From positions 62,001 through 126,000 of the forward strand of contig CAJVGD010000050.1 of the NCBI GenBank assembly GCA_910890315.1: a stretch of DNA of 64,000 bases, written 5' to 3'. Shown here one piece after another: positions 12,128-24,047 of this stretch (position 1 is the stretch's first letter; each line of letters starts with the position of its first letter). The translations under genes were made by a program, and so were the position numbers. The notes under the pieces were generated by a model, which was not told the origin of the DNA, searched no databases, and saw only the letters and a list, made by a program, of their open reading frames with translations. The DNA is from Serendipita indica DSM 11827. Its lineage: Eukaryota; Basidiomycota; Agaricomycetes; Sebacinales; Serendipitaceae.

Positions 12128-15100
12128 ATGGCGAACGTGCTGGGACTCGTCTTTGCATCGTTATTTGTCTCCTCGAGCTTTGCAATCGACTTGCAACAAG
12201 GACTCGGCAACTCTTCACAGGTCACATCGGGGGCGTCATGGGACACCTCGTCGGTCTACGTATGTCTTGTAGTTTTGCAAGGAAAAGAGCGCTATGCTGA
12301 CTCGTTTTGGTATAATATAGAGCTTATCGAGCTCCCTAAGTACGTTTGGATGCCCCGAAGCTGTTGCAAGCTCTCCGGCTGACACTTGGCCGCAGTACCA
12401 AAGGAAGAATGCCCACCGTGCTTCAACTGTCTACTTCCGAGGTTCAAATGTGGAAATGTACGTGGTGTATAGCAATGAAATGCTCAGTTGCTAAAGGAAC
12501 ACACCCAGTATGGCGTCTGCAACGAGTATGATGGCCAATGTCGCTGCCCCGAAGGATGGAGTGGAAACGACTGCCTTACCCCGCAATGTGGATCCCTTGC
12601 AGATGGATCTAAGCGACGCCCGCGACCTCCGAATAAGGAGTGCGAGTGCGACGAGGGCTGGGGAGGTATCAACTGCAATGGTAAGCGCAATAGAAATCGT
12701 CTCTCAATCCTTCTCATACATTGAAGTCTGTCAAACGGACGATGCATGCTCAAATTTCCCGATCGCGGGTATGGAGCACCTCATGCAAGCAACCGACCAG
12801 TCAGACGCGCCAGTCAAGAACATGACGTGCTATAAAGGAGGTGTCAACGTGCGCAACCAGCATCAGATGTGCAACGTGACCAGTGAGTTACCACATGCTG
12901 CGCAGCAAACCTCGCTCAACTTGACCCGTAGACAAGAACATTGTCGATGCCTTGCCTGGGCGCCCACCGCAGGTCACATTTAGTTGCAATGCCGCCAATG
13001 AGACGTGCGCCTTTCAGTTCTGGATCGGCAAAGTGGAGTCGTTTTACTGCGGACTCGAGAAGTGCACGTCAGATATTGAGTACGGCTACAACAAGAACAC
13101 TACATTTGCAAATTGCGAGAAGATCAAGTGTAGCTGCATTCCTGGCCGAATGCTCTGTGGAGAGGCCGGGAGCGTTAGTGAGTCTTGAATCCGCCTTGAT
13201 ACTTCGTCATACTGACCCATTTACAGATATTGACGACTTTTTGGACCAAGAGATTAAAGGTCCTGCGAAATTCAGTTGCAAGAGCGAATCCAATGGGTCC
13301 AACGGGTCCAAGGGATCCAGCTGCAGGTTTGAAGAGCCAGCCATGAATGAGCTCATCAACGACGTCTTTGGAGATCAGTACATCACCCTCGACTGCTTTG
13401 GAGGTGAATGTCTGCATTACACGCAAGTTCCAGGCTACGTCGTGAGCTGGTTTTCTTCTTGAACCTTTGTCCTTGCTCACCATCTGAGTAGGCCCCTCCC
13501 AAGCCCGATTACACGATCTGGGTCGCACTTTCCTGTGCAGGAGCCGCAGCGGTATTCTTATGTGCTGTCGGATGTGAGTAAACAGGAACCAAGTCCCCGT
13601 CGCCTGATGCTTGATTAGTGTTCTGGTATGCTGGTAGGACCAACATCAGCGAAGGGTTCTCTGGTATTCGTTTGCCAGAGGAAGAGGCAGCACGCTTGAT
13701 GACCGAGCACGTGCCTGCTCAGCTCCACTTCTCTGACATCTCTTATACCATCCCGAGTGGCAAGACGGTTCTTTCTGGAGTGTCCGGCACTGTCAAGTCT
13801 GGTCAAATCATGGCGATCATGGGCCCTTCTGGAGCCGGAAAGTCGACTCTTCTCGATATTCTCGCTAGACGGCTTAAGCGGGGTACCGTCCAAGGTAACA
13901 CCCTTGTCAACGGACGAAATGTCAACGATTCAGAGTTCAAGAAGGTGGTCGGCTTCGTGGATCAAGAAGATTTACTCATGAGCACGCTGACTGTCTATGA
14001 AACGGTCCTTTACTCCGCTCTCCTTCGTCTTCCTCGGGAGATGAGCCTGGAGGCGAAGAAGTTCAGGACGTTGGAGACCATGCACGAACTCGGTATTCTT
14101 GGTATCAAGGACTCGAGGATTGGAGATTCAGGTACGATTGATTCACGACTCTGTGTTGGATGCTTAATGGCATTGCAGGTAAACGATCCATCTCAGGTGG
14201 TGAGAAGCGTCGAGTGTCAATCGCTTGCGAACTGGTTACTAGCCCGTCTATTCTCTTCCTTGACGAGCCTACCTCCGGTGCGAACCTACATACCCTGCCT
14301 CTACAAGCGACTGATAGCTGGTACAGGCTTGGATGCATACAATGCATATAATGTCGTCGAGAGTTTGGTTACTCTAGCTCGCGACTACAACCGAACCGTC
14401 GTTTTCACGATTCACCAGCCTCGCAGCAACATTGTCGCCCTGTTTGACCAATTGGTGCTCCTTGCCAAGGGTCAGGTCATCTACTCTGGGCCGTTTGCCA
14501 AATGCCAGTCGTACTTCCAGAGCATTGGCTTCGCATGTCCACCTGGGTTTAACATTGCGGACTATCTGAGTGAGTATCTAATTCATTTATGAGCTCGGGT
14601 CTAACCTGTCTTAGTTGATCTCACTATGACCGCGTCCTCGGAGGTTTTAGGTTCTGAAAGTGCTACAAGACCCGCTAGTAGCAATCATTCTACACACGAA
14701 GTACCAACGGGTGATCAAGAGCATGCCATTCGCCACTCCGATAATCACCTTGTAGTACCTGGCAGCACGAGCTCTCCGAGCAGTGCGGATCAGGACGATG
14801 TCGAACTACGGGCGCGTCGTAAGACGCTGCTCGCTCAAAGCGCCGATTTTTTCAAGCGGGCATTTGGAGAGACGGCAAACGGATCATCAACCGCGGCACA
14901 AAAGGCACCTCAGGAAGTTCATCTGGAGACATTAGTCAAGGCATATGCCGAGAGCGACGTCTCCAAAGGTGTTCGACAGGAGATTGATGCTCTCAAGACT
15001 TCGAATACTGTCGACTCTGCTGATCAGACGCGCGATGTTGCCGAAGAAAGCAATATGCTCCGAGGCCGGCGACGCGCAAGCTGGCTCACGCAGTTCCGCA

Positions 15101-16149
15101 TCCTTAGCGGTCGAGCATTCAAGAACCTCTATCGCAACCCGCTCTTGCTGACAGCACACTATGCGGCTGCTATCGCTATTGCATGTCTGTGCATTACTCC
15201 ATACATAGTCGGGTACTGACTTCAGTTCTTTAGTGATTTGTGGCCTGCTCATCCATCATGTGCACAACGACATCTCTGGTTTCCAGAACCGACTCGGCTT
15301 CTTCTTCTTTACTCTGGCGCTCTTTGGGTTCTCGTGTCTCTCCAGCATCACGCTTTTCGCCAATGAGAGAATTCTGTTTATGCGTGAGAGGTATATGTCT
15401 TCCTGAGGCATCTTCATGTTCTCACCATACTTTAGAGCGAACGGCTACTACTCTTCGGGAACCTACTTTACCTCCAAGGTTGGCTGAATGAGATTACCTT
15501 GGCCATCACTCACACATCAATAGGTTCTTTTCGATGTGGTTCCGCTTCGGGTTGTCCCAGCACTGGTGTATGGAAGTATTGTCTATGGTCTCGTCGGTCT
15601 TGTTCCAACGCTCGCTGGCTTCTGGAAGTTCCTCCTGGCACTCGTCCTCTTCAACCTCACGGCTGCCAGTGTCATTCTTTTCGTGTCGATTGCAATCGCC
15701 GAGACTGCTGTCGCTGGCCTCGTCGGCACTTTGATCATGCTGCAGAAGTGAGTCGCATTCTTGCATAAGTATTGTTTACTGAGACCATACAGCCTCCTCT
15801 TTGCAGGCCTGCTGGTGAATCGAGATACAATTTCACCATGGCTCGATTGGTTGCACGTTCTCTCATTCTTCCACGCAGCATACGAGGCGATGGCCGTCAA
15901 CGAGCTCCGCTATCTGCAGCTCAAAGAGGTTAAATTTGGCGTCGAACTTGATGTGGCTGCTGCTGCAATTCTCTCAACGTTTGGTTTCCGAGCCTCTGTA
16001 CGTTTTCTGACGAGCGCTCTATGCACAATCGCTAACCCGCTCTCTAGGCATACTGGTGGCCTGACATCGCTACGCTAGCAATCATGTGCACGGTCTTCTT
16101 AATAGTGAGCTGGATCTGGCTTCATTTCTTCGTAAAGGAGAAGCGGTGA
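12128..16149 (+). CDS. ABCG-family transporter with EGF-like lumenal domain (ADP1-like)
   Basis: A half-size ATP-binding cassette transporter resembling yeast Adp1. The start [19 protein letters not shown] is a clear signal peptide. A Cys-rich extracytoplasmic region follows, with EGF-like loops ([31 protein letters not shown]), many N-glycosylation sites and further Cys pairs up to about 13480. A membrane segment ([19 protein letters not shown]) leads to the ATPase domain: Walker [10 protein letters not shown], signature [14 protein letters not shown], Walker [19 protein letters not shown] and the switch TIHQPRSN. A variable acidic linker precedes about six membrane segments ([64 protein letters not shown]). 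The end is [10 protein letters not shown]. About 15 introns; one splits TSG from LDAYN at 14292-14330. Substrate unknown. It ends about 60 bp from the convergent neighbour. Confidence 0.9.
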
Positions 16150-16209
16150 GCTTGGCATTCGTGGATGTGGTTTGGTCACGAAGAATGGGACTATCTAATC
16201 ATTATGAAA

Positions 16210-17496
16210 CTATATACGAGGTTTACCTACGTCTGGCTTGCCAATGAGCTCTGTTAGCGCTTCGTCTTTGGACTCTTGTAGTCGCTTGACCTCGTCAATC
16301 TCAAACTGAAGCCGTTCCAATAGGCGCTCGTGTTCCCCGAGTGCGTACCTGCGAGCTGATCAGACAGAGACAGACAAAATCACAATCACTGACCGATATT
16401 TTGCCTTCACAATTAGATAGCGTACTTTGGAAGGTGTGCAATCGGTGCCGATGACGAATCCAGTGTTTGGATCAACATCCTTTGGAGAAATCTCGTAATC
16501 CGACTCGTCATCGTCGCTCATTTCTACATGCGCTCTTGTCGCTGCCTCTTCCGTCTTGATAGCCACAGCTGCACCCCCAACGCCGCCTTTGCTCTTCCTG
16601 CTCGGCCTTTTCTTTCCTTTTGCACCACTTGGACCCCATGTATCGTCTTCTGTGCCAATCCCACCCATGTCGTCCCCTCCTTCGTCGTCGAGGCCACTGT
16701 CGAGTGCACCCGGTGGAAGCTCGTCGTCTTGGTCGGATTCGTCTTCCGCCTTGGCACCTCTTTTACGCTTTTTGGACGCAACGGACGCTGCAGGTCCGTG
16801 GCCCTTGTTTGGAACAGGAGGCTCGATACCGTGGACAACCCGCATGTGCTTTGTGAGAGCATCCGAACGCGTAAACGACTTGTCACACTCTGCACCGTAT
16901 TGTGTGTGAGTGCTTTAAACGACTTGAGCAACGGAAACGCACCAGGTAGTTTACAGGTAAACGGCCGTTCACCTGTATGCGATCGGATGTGGCCTATGAG
17001 CGCGAAACGAGACGTCCGAGTCACTGCGTATAGCTGGCATCCTTCCCACATGCATTTATAAGTCGATTTGGACGTGCCAACGTGCTCTATAATATATTAG
17101 CCAATTCTCAGGGGATGAATTTGGGTGAGTACCTTTATGGATATGCCCGACCAAGTCTTCCAGTCTCCCAAAGAGTTGCCCACATCCACTCCATCTGCAT
17201 GCACTTTCTGAAGATGCTGCTGGGCCTCCAGCACCATCAGCAGCAGCTCCGGTGCCTTCGTCGTTTGCTGCCTAGACAGTTTGTGGATATTATCATCTCT
17301 CTGTATGTAGAATTTATTTCCACTTTACCTGATGTTGAAGAGAGAGCTGGTTTTGATGGTGTAAGAGCAAATCTGGGTGGATGTGTGACGCGAGTTCGGC
17401 GTCGCTGTCCGAGTCGCTGTCTGGAGGAGGTGCAGCAACGCTCGTTGTTGTGCTCAGAAGCGATGGTGCTTGCGAGAGCGCCGTGGCAGCAGGCAT
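16210..17496 (-). CDS. Three-finger C2H2 protein, Iec1-like (possible INO80 subunit)
   Basis: This is a nuclear zinc-finger protein. The start at 17496 reads MPAATALSQAPSLLSTTTSV. The N-terminal region is acidic and Ser/Asp-rich. Finger 1 is CRWSGCGQLFGRLEDLVGHI with a downstream His. Finger 2 is CMWEGCQLYAVTRTSRFALI followed by GHIRSHTGERPFTC, and finger 3 is CDKSFTRSDALTKHMRVVHG. A 60-70 nt intron splits finger 3 from its first Cys (KLP joined to ECDKSF). The rest has a basic KKRKRG stretch, acidic clusters and a C-terminal coiled coil (ALGEHERLLERLQFEIDEVK) ending in KPDVGKPRI. The arrangement of a W-x-x-C first finger and TSRFAL second finger is what I associate with the fungal Iec1-type chromatin subunits. 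That link is by recollection of pattern, not a search. Confidence 0.75.
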
Positions 17497-17605
17497 TGTT
17501 CACTGCGTCGAATTTCGTCGGGTCCAAACTACGGCTTGGACCTGGCCCCTGCTGCATCCACCAAACTACACCTTTCCTTTTGCGCGCAGGGGATATATTT
17601 ATCAA

Positions 17606-18931
17606 ATGCTCTCATCTCGCTCGTCTCGTATTTTACATTTGACGCGCCAAAAGCGCGTTTTCGTCCCGACTGCTTCGAGACAATGCCTGGACGCAAGCCA
17701 GAACGCTGCACGGTGCAACTATAGAGCCATTTCAACTTCTCAAGTACTTTACTCAGGACATAATAAAGCAGGTGATAGTCATTCCGGTGTGATGTTTGCT
17801 GACCTGGACGCAGTGGTCAAAGATTCGTCATAACAAAGCTATTCAAGATAGCAAAAAGAACGTGCTCTACTCTCGACTTGCCAAGGTATGCTGTCCATCA
17901 CACTTTGGCCTTGCTAATTCTGGATAGGATATTCTTATCGCCGCTACAGGTAACTCTCACCCTTATTGATGTCAGATTACTTAGAATTTGTTAGTCGGGG
18001 GCTCTGCAGACCCTACAACTAATTTGCAACTGGCGACGATGATCAAGAGAGTCAAGAGCTTGGGTCTGCCGAAAGCCAATCTCGAAAGGGCATTAGCAAA
18101 GGTATGAGTTGCGAACAGACATATAACAATTTCAACGGAACTAGGCAGCAGGAAGTGGTGAAGCAACGGGCCAAGAAATCGTCTACGAGATCATGACTAG
18201 TGATCGAATAGGAGTACTAGCGTTCGTTCGAAACCCTTCAACGACCTCGTCTCATCTCATTTCAGAGCATTCGTCACGGACAACCCTGCACGAGCGAAGC
18301 AATCTATCAACAAGATTGTCAAGGAGAATGAGTGAGTGTGGTTATGACTTAGGGCTTTTATTGACATATTACAGGGCACGCTTTACACCGACTGCATATC
18401 TCTTCAACAAGAAAGCAGTCGTCTGCGTGTCCGTTCCTAAAGCCGAGGCGGCCCAGAAGATGGAGCTACTATGGGATCTCGCCATCGAGCTTGGAGCAGA
18501 AGACATTCAAGAGCTTACCGAGGATGAACCATCGAGTGCCGAGACCAACGACGAGGTGGAGATAGAGGTTAGTTCCCTGTACCTGCAACACCTTTTTTAT
18601 ACCCATGTCTCTAGATCATCGCACCACCTGATTCTCTTTCGAATGTCACCAAGACGCTCAGTCAACCGCCGCATTCGTTCAAGATTACCGAGTCTGAGTT
18701 TCAATGGCGACCCGCAGATCCAGAGTCGGCCAAGGCAGGAGCAGAAGAGATGAGCGAGGAATCGAGAAAAGCGTTGAGCAACTTGGTAGAAGAGCTAGAG
18801 GAGAATCCCGAGTGCGTGGGCGTGTGGTGTAGCATTGACTGATTTTGTATGGAGATGCACTTCCCAACTCACGTTGCTTGGATAGTGAGTCTACTTTAGA
18901 ATTGGGCTCCACTATCTCCGAGGACGAGTGA
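17606..18931 (+). CDS. TACO1/YebC-family mitochondrial translational regulator
   Basis: In animals TACO1 promotes translation of the mitochondrial COX1 mRNA; bacterial YebC relatives also act on translation or transcription. The start at 17606 gives a basic, Ser-rich presequence (MLSSRSSRILHLTRQKRVF), consistent with mitochondrial import. The core begins with SGHNKWSKIRHNKAIQDSKK, with the W joined across a splice near 17768-17810. It continues with LAKDILIAATVGGSADPTTN, RVKSLGLPKANLERALAKA and EIVYEIMTSD. The middle domain has NPARAKQSINKIVKEN and FNKKAVVCVSVPKAEAAQ, and the C-terminal part has LAIELGAEDIQEL. About seven introns. The last residues STISEDE are set by the TGA at 18929-18931. 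The head-to-head distance to the zinc-finger gene is only about 110 bp, so the two likely share a promoter region. Confidence 0.9.
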
Positions 18932-19066
18932 ACTGGAGGCTCGGCTGACATCAGCTGCCCCTAGGAGCCGGCCCCACCCCGACGTCACGCCTCGAGGGCG
19001 CATAAAGGAGGCTTGCATGTTCATGATCTAGACGAGTAACAGTGTGATATCTCTGTACTCTTGACT

Positions 19067-19748
19067 ATGCCAGCTGCGACGTTTTTCTATCTCCTATTGG
19101 GTCTCGTCGCCGCTGCAGAGACTGGCCTGCTTGGCTATCTCGTCCACGAATTTGAGGATAATGGATATCCGGCTGGAAGAGGATCGAATGGAACACCGAA
19201 TCAGATGCGAGTATTGTACGTCGTGACATTTCTAACTGGAAATACACTGACCAACAATGAAAGGATTATACTGCTGCTGTTTACTGCCTCATGGACAACC
19301 CTCTTTGCATTTGTATTCTTCTGCTTTGTCGCCCGTGGAACCTTTGCTGCACTCGCTGGACTTGGTACTTCACTGCTTTGGCTGGCTGTTACCATTGTCC
19401 TCTGGGTGAGTACTAACGTTTGTATTCCAAGCTATTCCTGACGTCTCTAGGCTGTCTCGACTACCTTTTTCCATCGCATCCGCATTGGCGGAGAATGCGA
19501 GGGTGAACCGACTATCTCTCTGTGAGTACCCGTATGATCTGAATGGACATGTTCTCATTTGCGTATAGATGCCGACAACTTGAGACCGTCGAGGCTCTCG
19601 GATGGACTGCTCTTGGGCTTGCTGGGCTCACGCTCATTGCAACCTTTTTCTCCTGGAGAAGCTACAGATCTTACGTACGTCTATTCTCGACGTCCTCTGG
19701 TCGATTCTGACTTTCCCCTTTCAGCGTCGTGGTGGCTACCGAGTGTAA
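19067..19748 (+). CDS. Small four-helix membrane protein (MARVEL-like)
   Basis: A roughly 180-residue integral membrane protein. The start MPAATFFYLLLGLVAAAETG opens a first hydrophobic helix. A short loop with GYPAGRGSNGTP follows, then a second helix (ILLLFTASWTTLFAFVFF), a third (FAALAGLGTSLLWLAVTIVL) and, after an exon with FHRIRIGGECEGE, a fourth (ALGLAGLTLIATFF). The C terminus is short, Arg/Tyr-rich and cytoplasmic-looking (SYRSYRRGGYRV). The four-helix plan resembles MARVEL-domain proteins, but sequence motifs are too weak to prove it. Three or four short introns are visible, near 19213-19263, 19405-19451 and 19520-19568. Function unknown. It lies 136 bp downstream of the TACO1-like gene on the same strand. 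Confidence 0.7.
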
Positions 19749-19934
19749 ATGCCGTCCGGAGCGGATGATACCCTATAAAATGTATCTAAATTGTATGAAA
19801 TAGTTGCTAATCTTCTACTCCGATGGGCATGGTCGCCAATGAGCGCTATCAATAAAGGGCGTAATCACCTTTGGCTTGTTTGTTCCTTCGACCTGATCTC
19901 TGCCACCACCAGCCAACTCTTCCTTCTGTCGACA

Positions 19935-22557
19935 ATGCCATACGAACCACAATCGATCGATGAAACTGCGATCAACACCATCCGCACGCTCGCTGCGGAC
20001 GTAGTCGCGGGTGCAAACTCTGGCCACCCAGGTAAGCAATCGTGTACAGTGGCGACAATGGCTGATATACCATGTCTTTGTCACACCCAGGTGCTCCCAT
20101 GGGTCTCGCTCCTGCAGCCCATATCCTCTGGACAAGGTAGCGTAGTTGCTTTGGGGCTCGCGGACTCCCGGCCCGTATTCGGCAATGCGTCCGCTCATGC
20201 ATACCCAGGTTCCTCAACGCAAACCCAAAAAACTCGAAATGGTATAACCGCGATCGATTCGTGCTTTCAAATGGGTGCGTCCCCTTACTTTCCGTGCTTC
20301 GTGAAGGAGATCTCATGCTTTTGGTTGTAGACATGCGTATGTATTTCATCATAAGAAAGGATAAGCATCACTTATGAGAGAATAGCTGCGCCCTGCAGTA
20401 CATCATGCTCCATCTCCTCGGATACAAGCTCTCGATGGACGACCTCAAGGCGTTCCGTCAGGTCGATTCGTTGACACCTGGTCACCCTGAGTTTCACCAT
20501 ACCGACGGTATCGAAGTCACCACTGGTCCTCTCGGTCAAGGATTTGCCAATGCCGTCGGACTTGCAATTGGTCAGGCCCATATGGCTGCCGTTTACAACA
20601 AGCCCGGGTTCGACGTTATCAGCAACCATACATACAGTAAGAATCGATGAAATTGGACTACTTCCCCTGACCCGTCTCAGTGTTCACGGGTGATGGGTGC
20701 TTGATGGAAGGTGTGGCTAGCGAAGCTGCGTCCCTTGCTGGTCACCTGCAGCTCGGAAATCTAATTGCGGTAAGCATTTTCACATGTACTCTTGTCTTGG
20801 TATTGATGAAATACAGATATACGACGACAACCGTTGAGTGGACAATCGTCGGAGGAATCGATTTGCTAATGTAGCTTTCAGACATTTCCATCGATGGTGA
20901 TACTGCATGTGCATTCACCGAAAACGTCGAGCAACGTTTCCTCTCGTACGGGTGGCAAGTCCTTCACGTCGACAAGGGTGACACCGATCTCGCTGCGATT
21001 TCGGATGCCATCGAAGAGGCCCAAAAGGAGAAGAACAAGCCTACGATTATTCGACTTCGAACCATTATCGGATACGGCTCGAAGCAGCAAGGCACTCATG
21101 GCGTTCACGGAAGCCGTGCGTACTTTGATCCTACTTCATCTACTTTCTAATCCGTTCATTTAGCTCTCAAGGCGGACGATATTGAGCAGCTCAAGACCAA
21201 GTTTGGATTCGACCCCAAGCAAAAATACTTTGTTCCCGAGGAAGTCTACAATGTCTACCACGCCGCCGCCCAGCGTGGTGCCGCTCTTGAGCAAGAGTGG
21301 GAGAAGCTTTTGGGAGAATACTGCCAAAAGTATCCCAACGAGCATGCCGAGCTCACGCGCCGTATCAAGGGCGATCTTCCAGAGGGATGGGAGAAGGCTC
21401 TCCCGGTGTACAAGCCCGGAGACTCTGCCGTGGCATCGCGCAAACTCTCCGAGACTGTCCTCACAAAACTCACTCCAGTTCTTCCCGAGCTCATGGGAGG
21501 TTCGGCGGATTTGACCGGTAGCAACTTGACCAAGGTCCCCAAGTCGGTCGACTTCCAGCCTGAAAGCACTGGACTCGGGACTTACAAGGGTATCTACATT
21601 CGCTATGGTGTCCGTGAGCACGGTATGGGTGCGATCATGAATGGTCTCTCAGCATATGGTGGTATCATTCCCTTCGGTGGCACTTTCCTCGTACGTCGTC
21701 CTCCTTTCCGGGTCACAAAAAACTAACATTGTTCAGAACTTTGTCAGCTACGCCGCTGGTGCCGTCCGTCTTTCTGCCCTCAGTGGTCATCAGGTCATCT
21801 GGGTGGCGACCCACGACTCGATTGGTTTGGGTGAAGACGGACCGACACATCAGCCTATTGAGACTGCAGCTCACTTCCGTGCCATGCCAAACTGCCACTT
21901 CTGGCGACCAGCAGACGGCAACGAGACGTCTGCATCTTACCTTGTTGCTCTCAAGTCCAAGACGACGCCATCGATCATCTCGCTCTCTCGCCAGAACCTG
22001 CCTCAGCTCGAAAACTCGACGATCGAACATGCGGTCAAGGGCGGATATGTCCTGCACGAGGTTGAAGGCGAGGCACTCACGATTGTAAGCACGGGAAGCG
22101 AGGTGGCGATTGCGGTCGAGGCGGCTGGGCTCTTGGAAAAGGAGGGTATCAAGACCCGTATCGTCAGTTTGCCTTGCTGGAGGGTGTTTGATGCACAGCC
22201 CGAAGAGTACAAGTTGTCCGTCTTTAGGAGTGGTGCGCCAATTCTTTCGGTCGAGGCCTACTCGGTACGTGCACTATGAGGGTTTAGGGTTTTATACTAA
22301 CCGTGTTGGTAGACGTATGGATGGGAGCGATATTCGCACGAGCAGTTTGGTCTCCCAGCGTGGGGTGCCTCTGGACCGTATCAAAAGGTGTACGAGAAGT
22401 TTGGGCTCACTGGTACTAGTACGTCTACTTGTTCCTATCCTCGAGGGTGTGAGCTGATGCGTGTGCGGCAGACATTGCGGCGGTTGGCAAAAAGGTTGTC
22501 GACTTTTACAAGAAGAGGGGTGGTGAGGTTGTGTCTCCACTCCTCAAGGCGCTCTAG
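19935..22557 (+). CDS. Transketolase
   Basis: Thiamine-diphosphate enzyme of the non-oxidative pentose phosphate pathway, cytosolic. It moves two-carbon units between xylulose 5-phosphate and aldoses. The start is [20 protein letters not shown], followed by [20 protein letters not shown], whose His is catalytic. Next come the cofactor-binding block [20 protein letters not shown] and the IAIYDDNHISIDGD metal/TPP loop. The pyrimidine domain has [28 protein letters not shown] (catalytic Glu), [19 protein letters not shown] and [10 protein letters not shown]. The C-terminal domain has [19 protein letters not shown], and the protein ends [17 protein letters not shown]. Eight or so introns, concentrated in the first third. 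A CCAAT motif lies at 19836, about 100 bp before the ATG. Length (about 680 residues) is normal for the family. It marks the last core gene before the first accessory island. Confidence 0.95.
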
Positions 22558-23299
22558 ATTACTACAGAAGACGATGGCACCCATAGAGGTGTGGAGAGTG
22601 TACGCTGGCTGAAATAGAACGAAAGTTTTTGTCGAGCACTTGGGGGTTGACTCGGATGAAGATGTGAGGGTGAGAGATATTTGTCTTGGAGTGGTATTTG
22701 GTTCAAGGGGGGTGCCACTTGCCTCCGCTCACACTTGGACCCGACCACGTCTGCTCGATCCGAGTTCGGGGACCCTCTAAGCTGATCCAGCTGCTTAGAA
22801 CTAATTCCCAGAAACATGTAAGAGCAGATATTGGTCGTGTCTTGTCCACAGGTGGTAGTATCGTCTCTTGGGACCTGTTTCCATGGTTGCGTCCTCCATC
22901 ACTAATCATGGATATCCTCAGAGGATTCTTGAGATACCTACGGGCCTTTTTTGTGGCTCAAGCGCCGCACGCTTGACACTGGCAAGCCAGATTTTGACGC
23001 TGTCGGCGGCTGGAATGCAAAGAGCACAGAAACCGTTGCATCGCTTCTCTGTGGAGAGCGATGATGTATTCCCAGCTGAGACTTACAAGTGCGATTGTCG
23101 CCTGTACATTTTCTGCGCACACCATCGACCCAAGGGTAGTCCGGAGCATTGAGGGCGCCTTTTTGGGTGTTTTTGCATCGATAGATTGGCCTTCCGTGCC
23201 CTTGAGCCTTGTGGGACCATGGTACCCTGCATCCGATTGCACCACATGGCATGATGGTTCGTGGGTCTGGTATGATTCTATTTGAAGCGCCCCCAGAGG
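22558..23299. other. Intergenic region, no gene recognised
   Basis: About 740 bases between transketolase and the retroelement remnant. Short open frames occur on both strands, but none shows a recognisable motif. It probably contains the transketolase 3' UTR and then decayed sequence belonging to the edge of the accessory island. Confidence 0.4.
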
Positions 23300-23733
23300 T
23301 TCATCTTGTTTGCGTAGAATTGCACATGTCAAAGTCGTCCAAGACAGATTGCTTGACGAGGTCCTTGATTTCTTGGTGCAGACGTTCTATCTTGTAATAA
23401 ACTGTCCAGTGGTGAACCTTATGCGTCCTCGTGCCGTCGTTTGCGATGGCTTCTCGGATTTTCTCTGCAATCGCTAGCACCGTGATTATCCATGTTCAGT
23501 TGCGTCGGTTCTACCTGTGTGAAACTCAGCTCATGAAGTACCTCTCGCAGCCAGATGATCACTTGGTATGCAGACGTGGTAGCTACAAACTCAGCTTCGG
23601 TAGATGAAGCGACAACCATAGGGTTTCCTCGACTTCCATGCAACCGGACCTCCACACATCTTGACAACGTAGCCCGAAATCGATCGGCGCAAATCTCTCG
23701 TCGGTAAAATGAGATTTGCCTCCTGGCACCCAC
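23300..23733 (-). mobile_element. Ty1/copia LTR retrotransposon fossil, RNase H part
   Basis: A short broken remnant of a Ty1/copia-type element, minus strand. The recognisable part is the RNase H end of the polyprotein: a block with SSTEAEFVATTSAYQVIIWL followed by REVLHELSF, where the SSTEAE core and the W-L-R helix are typical of copia RNase H. No LTRs, integrase or reverse transcriptase are visible next to it, so it is a truncated, ancient piece with several breaks. Exact ends are uncertain. Confidence 0.7.
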
Positions 23734-24047
23734 CGCTCAGTGATGGTTGTGGTGTTGACCTATGGTGAACTGAGACGACTCATGGCTAGTTGGGAATAGG
23801 CAATGGAGTGTAGTGAGACAGCGTGGCGGGTGACGGTACAAACGGTGGATTGCCATGGAGTGTTGGTTCAGGACCTGCACTCTGCCCTGGCTTGCGATGG
23901 ATTGCCATGTTTGTATAATATGTTCGTCATGGAGTGTTCTAGGGTGGCATGGCAATCATATGTACTTGTGGCAGTGGGTCTCAAGCAGCCGTACACGCAC
24001 AGAAAGCATGCCATGGCTCCATATAACTCTTCATACCACCTTCAGAG

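Noticed and set aside
16528-17061. Plus-strand open frame opposite the zinc-finger gene
   Set aside because: It overlaps the exons coding the fingers and acidic region on the other strand and shows no motif.
23740-24047. Repeated ATTGCCATG-type words as a CRISPR-like or satellite array
   Set aside because: Only three or four short, irregularly spaced matches; no constant repeat length or spacer.
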